Shown here in pieces: positions 62,184 to 64,000 of a stretch of 64,000 nucleotides of DNA. Every line of letters begins with the position of its first letter. Within the stretch, counting starts at the first letter, position 1. The notes under the pieces were generated by a model. That model was not told where the DNA came from and searched no databases. It saw nothing but the letters and a program-made list of their open reading frames with translations. This stretch comes from Entamoeba invadens IP1 (taxonomy: Eukaryota; Evosea; Mastigamoebida; Endamoebidae), in contig NW_004440309.1 in NCBI RefSeq assembly GCF_000330505.1, forward strand, positions 161,088-225,087, read 5' to 3'. The translations under genes were made by a program, and so were the position numbers.

Positions 62184-62201
62184 AGTTCGACATTTATATA
62201 G
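62184..62201 (-). promoter_or_regulatory. Entamoeba core promoter of cysteine synthase
   Basis: Read on the minus strand: CTATATAAATG, then GAACTT, then TTCATT close to the ATG at 62162. The order matches the TATA-GAAC-Inr arrangement known in Entamoeba. Confidence 0.5.
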
Positions 62202-63273
62202 TGTGTTTCAGCAGTATTCTCAAAGAAGTTTTTAACTTCTTTATAAAACATAATTCATTTTATAGCTTTTTACTATTACGGTATAGCTTGAAAATACTAT
62301 GATAATGGAATTTACCAATATTCGTGCTTTCGACTGTCGTTTTAAGTCACCACAAGACACTTTTGAGGTTTTTGTAGTTAAATAGTTTCTTCTTAATGTC
62401 GCCGAGTCATCAGAATTCAGTTAATTTATTATTTAATAACTATATAAATATAGTATAAATACTATAAAAAACTATTGTTTAGAGTTGTTCAACAATAAAT
62501 GGCCAATAAGAGCACATTTTGTCAAGATCACAAAAAAAGGTAAAGAACTTTTCAAAAAGTGTCCAGGTGTGCGGTTTTTTCGTGATAATTTTTGTGGAAA
62601 AAACTGGTGATCCAATTTGAAATAATAGTGGTCTTGTGTTCACTTAAAGAATGGGAATTTTGCCTGTAGTTAAACACATTTTGCATTGAAAAGAAGTAAC
62701 CACCTTTTTCATTTTATTTCGAGTCAAAATTGAATTTGTTGTAACTTCCTTCAAATTTGAATAAAAGACAAATTTAATGTTTATAGTAAAAATATATTAT
62801 ACAATAACATTTGTTTTCGAAATAATTATTACTCATTTTTTTGTTTATATTTCTTTGTACAAAAGCACAGTTGTACATTGAAAAGAGAGTCTTATCGTTT
62901 TAATTAAAGATCAACCACTCAAAATGAACAAATTGAGGAGAGAAGAAAATTAGTATCAGCAATATTATCTTCCAAAAATACATCCCATTTGATTTATTGG
63001 GGCAATTAACCCGATTATTTCAGTATTGATATCATAACTCATTTTTAATTGAAAAAAAAAACAATTTTTGCACCTTATAGTTAAAATAAGTGAAAATGAT
63101 GTAAAAACTCAAGAATGTGTTTTTTGTGGTATTAAGAAAAAATAATAGTAATATAATAGTAATATAATAGTAATATAATAATAATATAATAGTAATATAA
63201 TAGTAAATTTAGTAATAATATTATTAGTATAAAACAATAATAAATGTAAAAAACATATAACTTTTGTTGATTC
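62202..63273. other. intergenic with an A/T microsatellite
   Basis: No ORF with coding character. A TAATATAATAG-type run lies near 63141-63207. Nothing else is recognised. Confidence 0.5.
63141..63207. repeat. TAATATAATAG-type tandem repeat
   Basis: About six imperfect 11-bp units (TAGTAATATAA) on the plus strand downstream of the edge gene. Confidence 0.7.
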
Positions 63274-63984
63274 TTATTTACCGAAATTAGTCACCAATAG
63301 TTTTTCATCCACCTTTTTGATTTTTTGTTCCCCGCTCTCTACGAATGTTTGACAGAAGAAACACCAATGATTGAACATGAATGTCTTTTGGACGTCAGGA
63401 AACTCATTTTTGAAATTAAGGAAGAAGAATTTGGAAGCTCTACTATGTTTAAGTTCATAGCTGTATACGAAATAACAATCTTCGTCTTCTACCGTCTTGA
63501 CGACAATACTTGTACTAGTTAATAAGACTTTGTCCTCTCGGTTTTGTTCCGTGGAACGGCACAAAAAATGATTGAAAGCTTCCATAGATAACACACCTCC
63601 CACCTTCTTATGATTCACTTGTTCAGGGTCATTTCCAATCACGACCAACGGTTCAGACCCATCGGTATTAAATACTTCAGTCTTTGTCCCCAAACAACAC
63701 TCTTCGTATGGTTCTATAATGAACTTCACTCGACCATTAGAAACTCTGTCCACCACACTAGCACCAACTTCGTCTTTATGGAGTTCAATTTCTTTCTTTT
63801 GCTTGTCACCACTGAGGTTTGCATCAACCGTTGAGACATCAACACCATCTACAAAGAGCGACGCCAAGTTACATAATATCATCTTTTCACGACGCGCAGC
63901 ATGGAGTGCGTTCTGATAGGCAACATTTGTATTGTATTCACTAGCAGCTTGTGTCAACAGTGAAGCCTCCTCCAAATAGTCCAT
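63274..63984 (-). CDS. unknown protein at window edge (5' end may be cut)
   Basis: 236 residues from ATG 63984, but the frame stays open to the window edge (position 64000), so the true start may lie outside. No family is certain. The first 45 residues form an amphipathic helix pair ('YLEEASLLTQAASEYNTNVAYQNALHAARREKM') reminiscent of MIT-like helices. The rest is a beta-rich region ('GRVKFIIEPYEECCLGTKTEVFNTD', 'VLSMEAFNHFLCRS', 'CYFVYSYELKHSRASKFFFLNF') that looks like a folded domain. Codon use is normal. It may belong to membrane-traffic machinery, but this is a weak inference. Confidence 0.55.
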   Translation of the reverse strand: MDYLEEASLLTQAASEYNTNVAYQNALHAARREKMILCNLASLFVDGVDVSTVDANLSGDKQKKEIELHKDEVGASVVDRVSNGRVKFIIEPYEECCLGTKTEVFNTDGSEPLVVIGNDPEQVNHKKVGGVLSMEAFNHFLCRSTEQNREDKVLLTSTSIVVKTVEDEDCYFVYSYELKHSRASKFFFLNFKNEFPDVQKTFMFNHWCFFCQTFVESGEQKIKKVDEKLLVTNFGK

Positions 63985-64000
63985 ATAACTCTCGTTATAC

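Noticed and set aside
1..64000. tRNA, rRNA, CRISPR or operon structures
   Set aside because: I saw no cloverleaf, rRNA block or regularly spaced repeats with spacers. Entamoeba tRNA genes usually sit in separate tandem arrays.

Overview
This window is eukaryotic and looks like an Entamoeba chromosome, most likely Entamoeba invadens or a close relative. Genes are compact and on both strands, and intergenic DNA is extremely A+T rich. Ten short introns (47-96 nt), most of them missed by simple ORF calling, all begin with GTTTGT and end in AG, mostly TAG. A GAAC box often sits just upstream of the ATG. The gene set includes an Entamoeba-type Cys-rich transmembrane kinase, BspA-like leucine-rich repeat proteins, a bacterial-type cysteine synthase and a MULE transposon. 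Relatively G/C-ending codons in the genes fit E. invadens better than E. histolytica; this species call is inference.

Layout. 0-9 kb: 5' part of an IPI3/WDR18 WD40 gene, a CacyBP-like CS-SGS protein with one intron, RAE1/GLE2, a RhoGEF, an atypical PDI-like protein and a BspA-type LRR protein. 9-24 kb: an MRE11-like protein with damaged nuclease motifs, a 1796-residue transmembrane kinase, TBCK (three exons), UTP13/TBL3 (two exons) and an orphan charged protein. 24-33 kb: a DPE2-type 4-alpha-glucanotransferase, a small orphan, a UBX protein, a CAMK-like kinase, a PTEN-like phosphatase and PIG-A (two exons). 33-38 kb: a huge Glu/Lys/Arg coiled-coil protein ending in LKK repeats. 38-41.5 kb: a complete Mutator-like element with perfect 117-bp inverted ends and a 9-bp target duplication, whose transposase carries two compensating frameshifts. 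42-48 kb: a second LRR protein, a possible relic DDE-transposase-fold gene, an ATG9-like membrane protein (two exons) and YKT6. 48-56 kb: a segment bounded by two 100% identical 181-bp inverted repeats, holding a tiny gene, a PP2C-like phosphatase, a Maelstrom-domain nuclease interrupted by an assembly gap and a three-exon heat shock factor; a PAP2 lipid phosphatase follows just outside the second repeat. 56-64 kb: a sparse, A+T-rich stretch with orphan genes, a 53-bp-stem inverted repeat, cysteine synthase and an unknown gene at the edge.

The genes are not arranged by pathway. Functional themes are signalling and membrane traffic (RhoGEF, TMK, TBCK, PTEN, YKT6, ATG9, PAP2), ribosome and RNA biology (IPI3, UTP13, RAE1, Maelstrom), stress and metabolism (HSF, UBX, cysteine synthase, DPE2) and surface or GPI biology (LRR proteins, PIG-A). 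The most unusual items are the near-intact MULE with a slippery heptamer at one frameshift, the identical 181-bp inverted repeat pair, several long intergenic hairpins, the MRE11-like protein lacking metal ligands, the Maelstrom protein with its D-x-E pair and the DDE-fold relic. No database search was possible; all family assignments are by eye.
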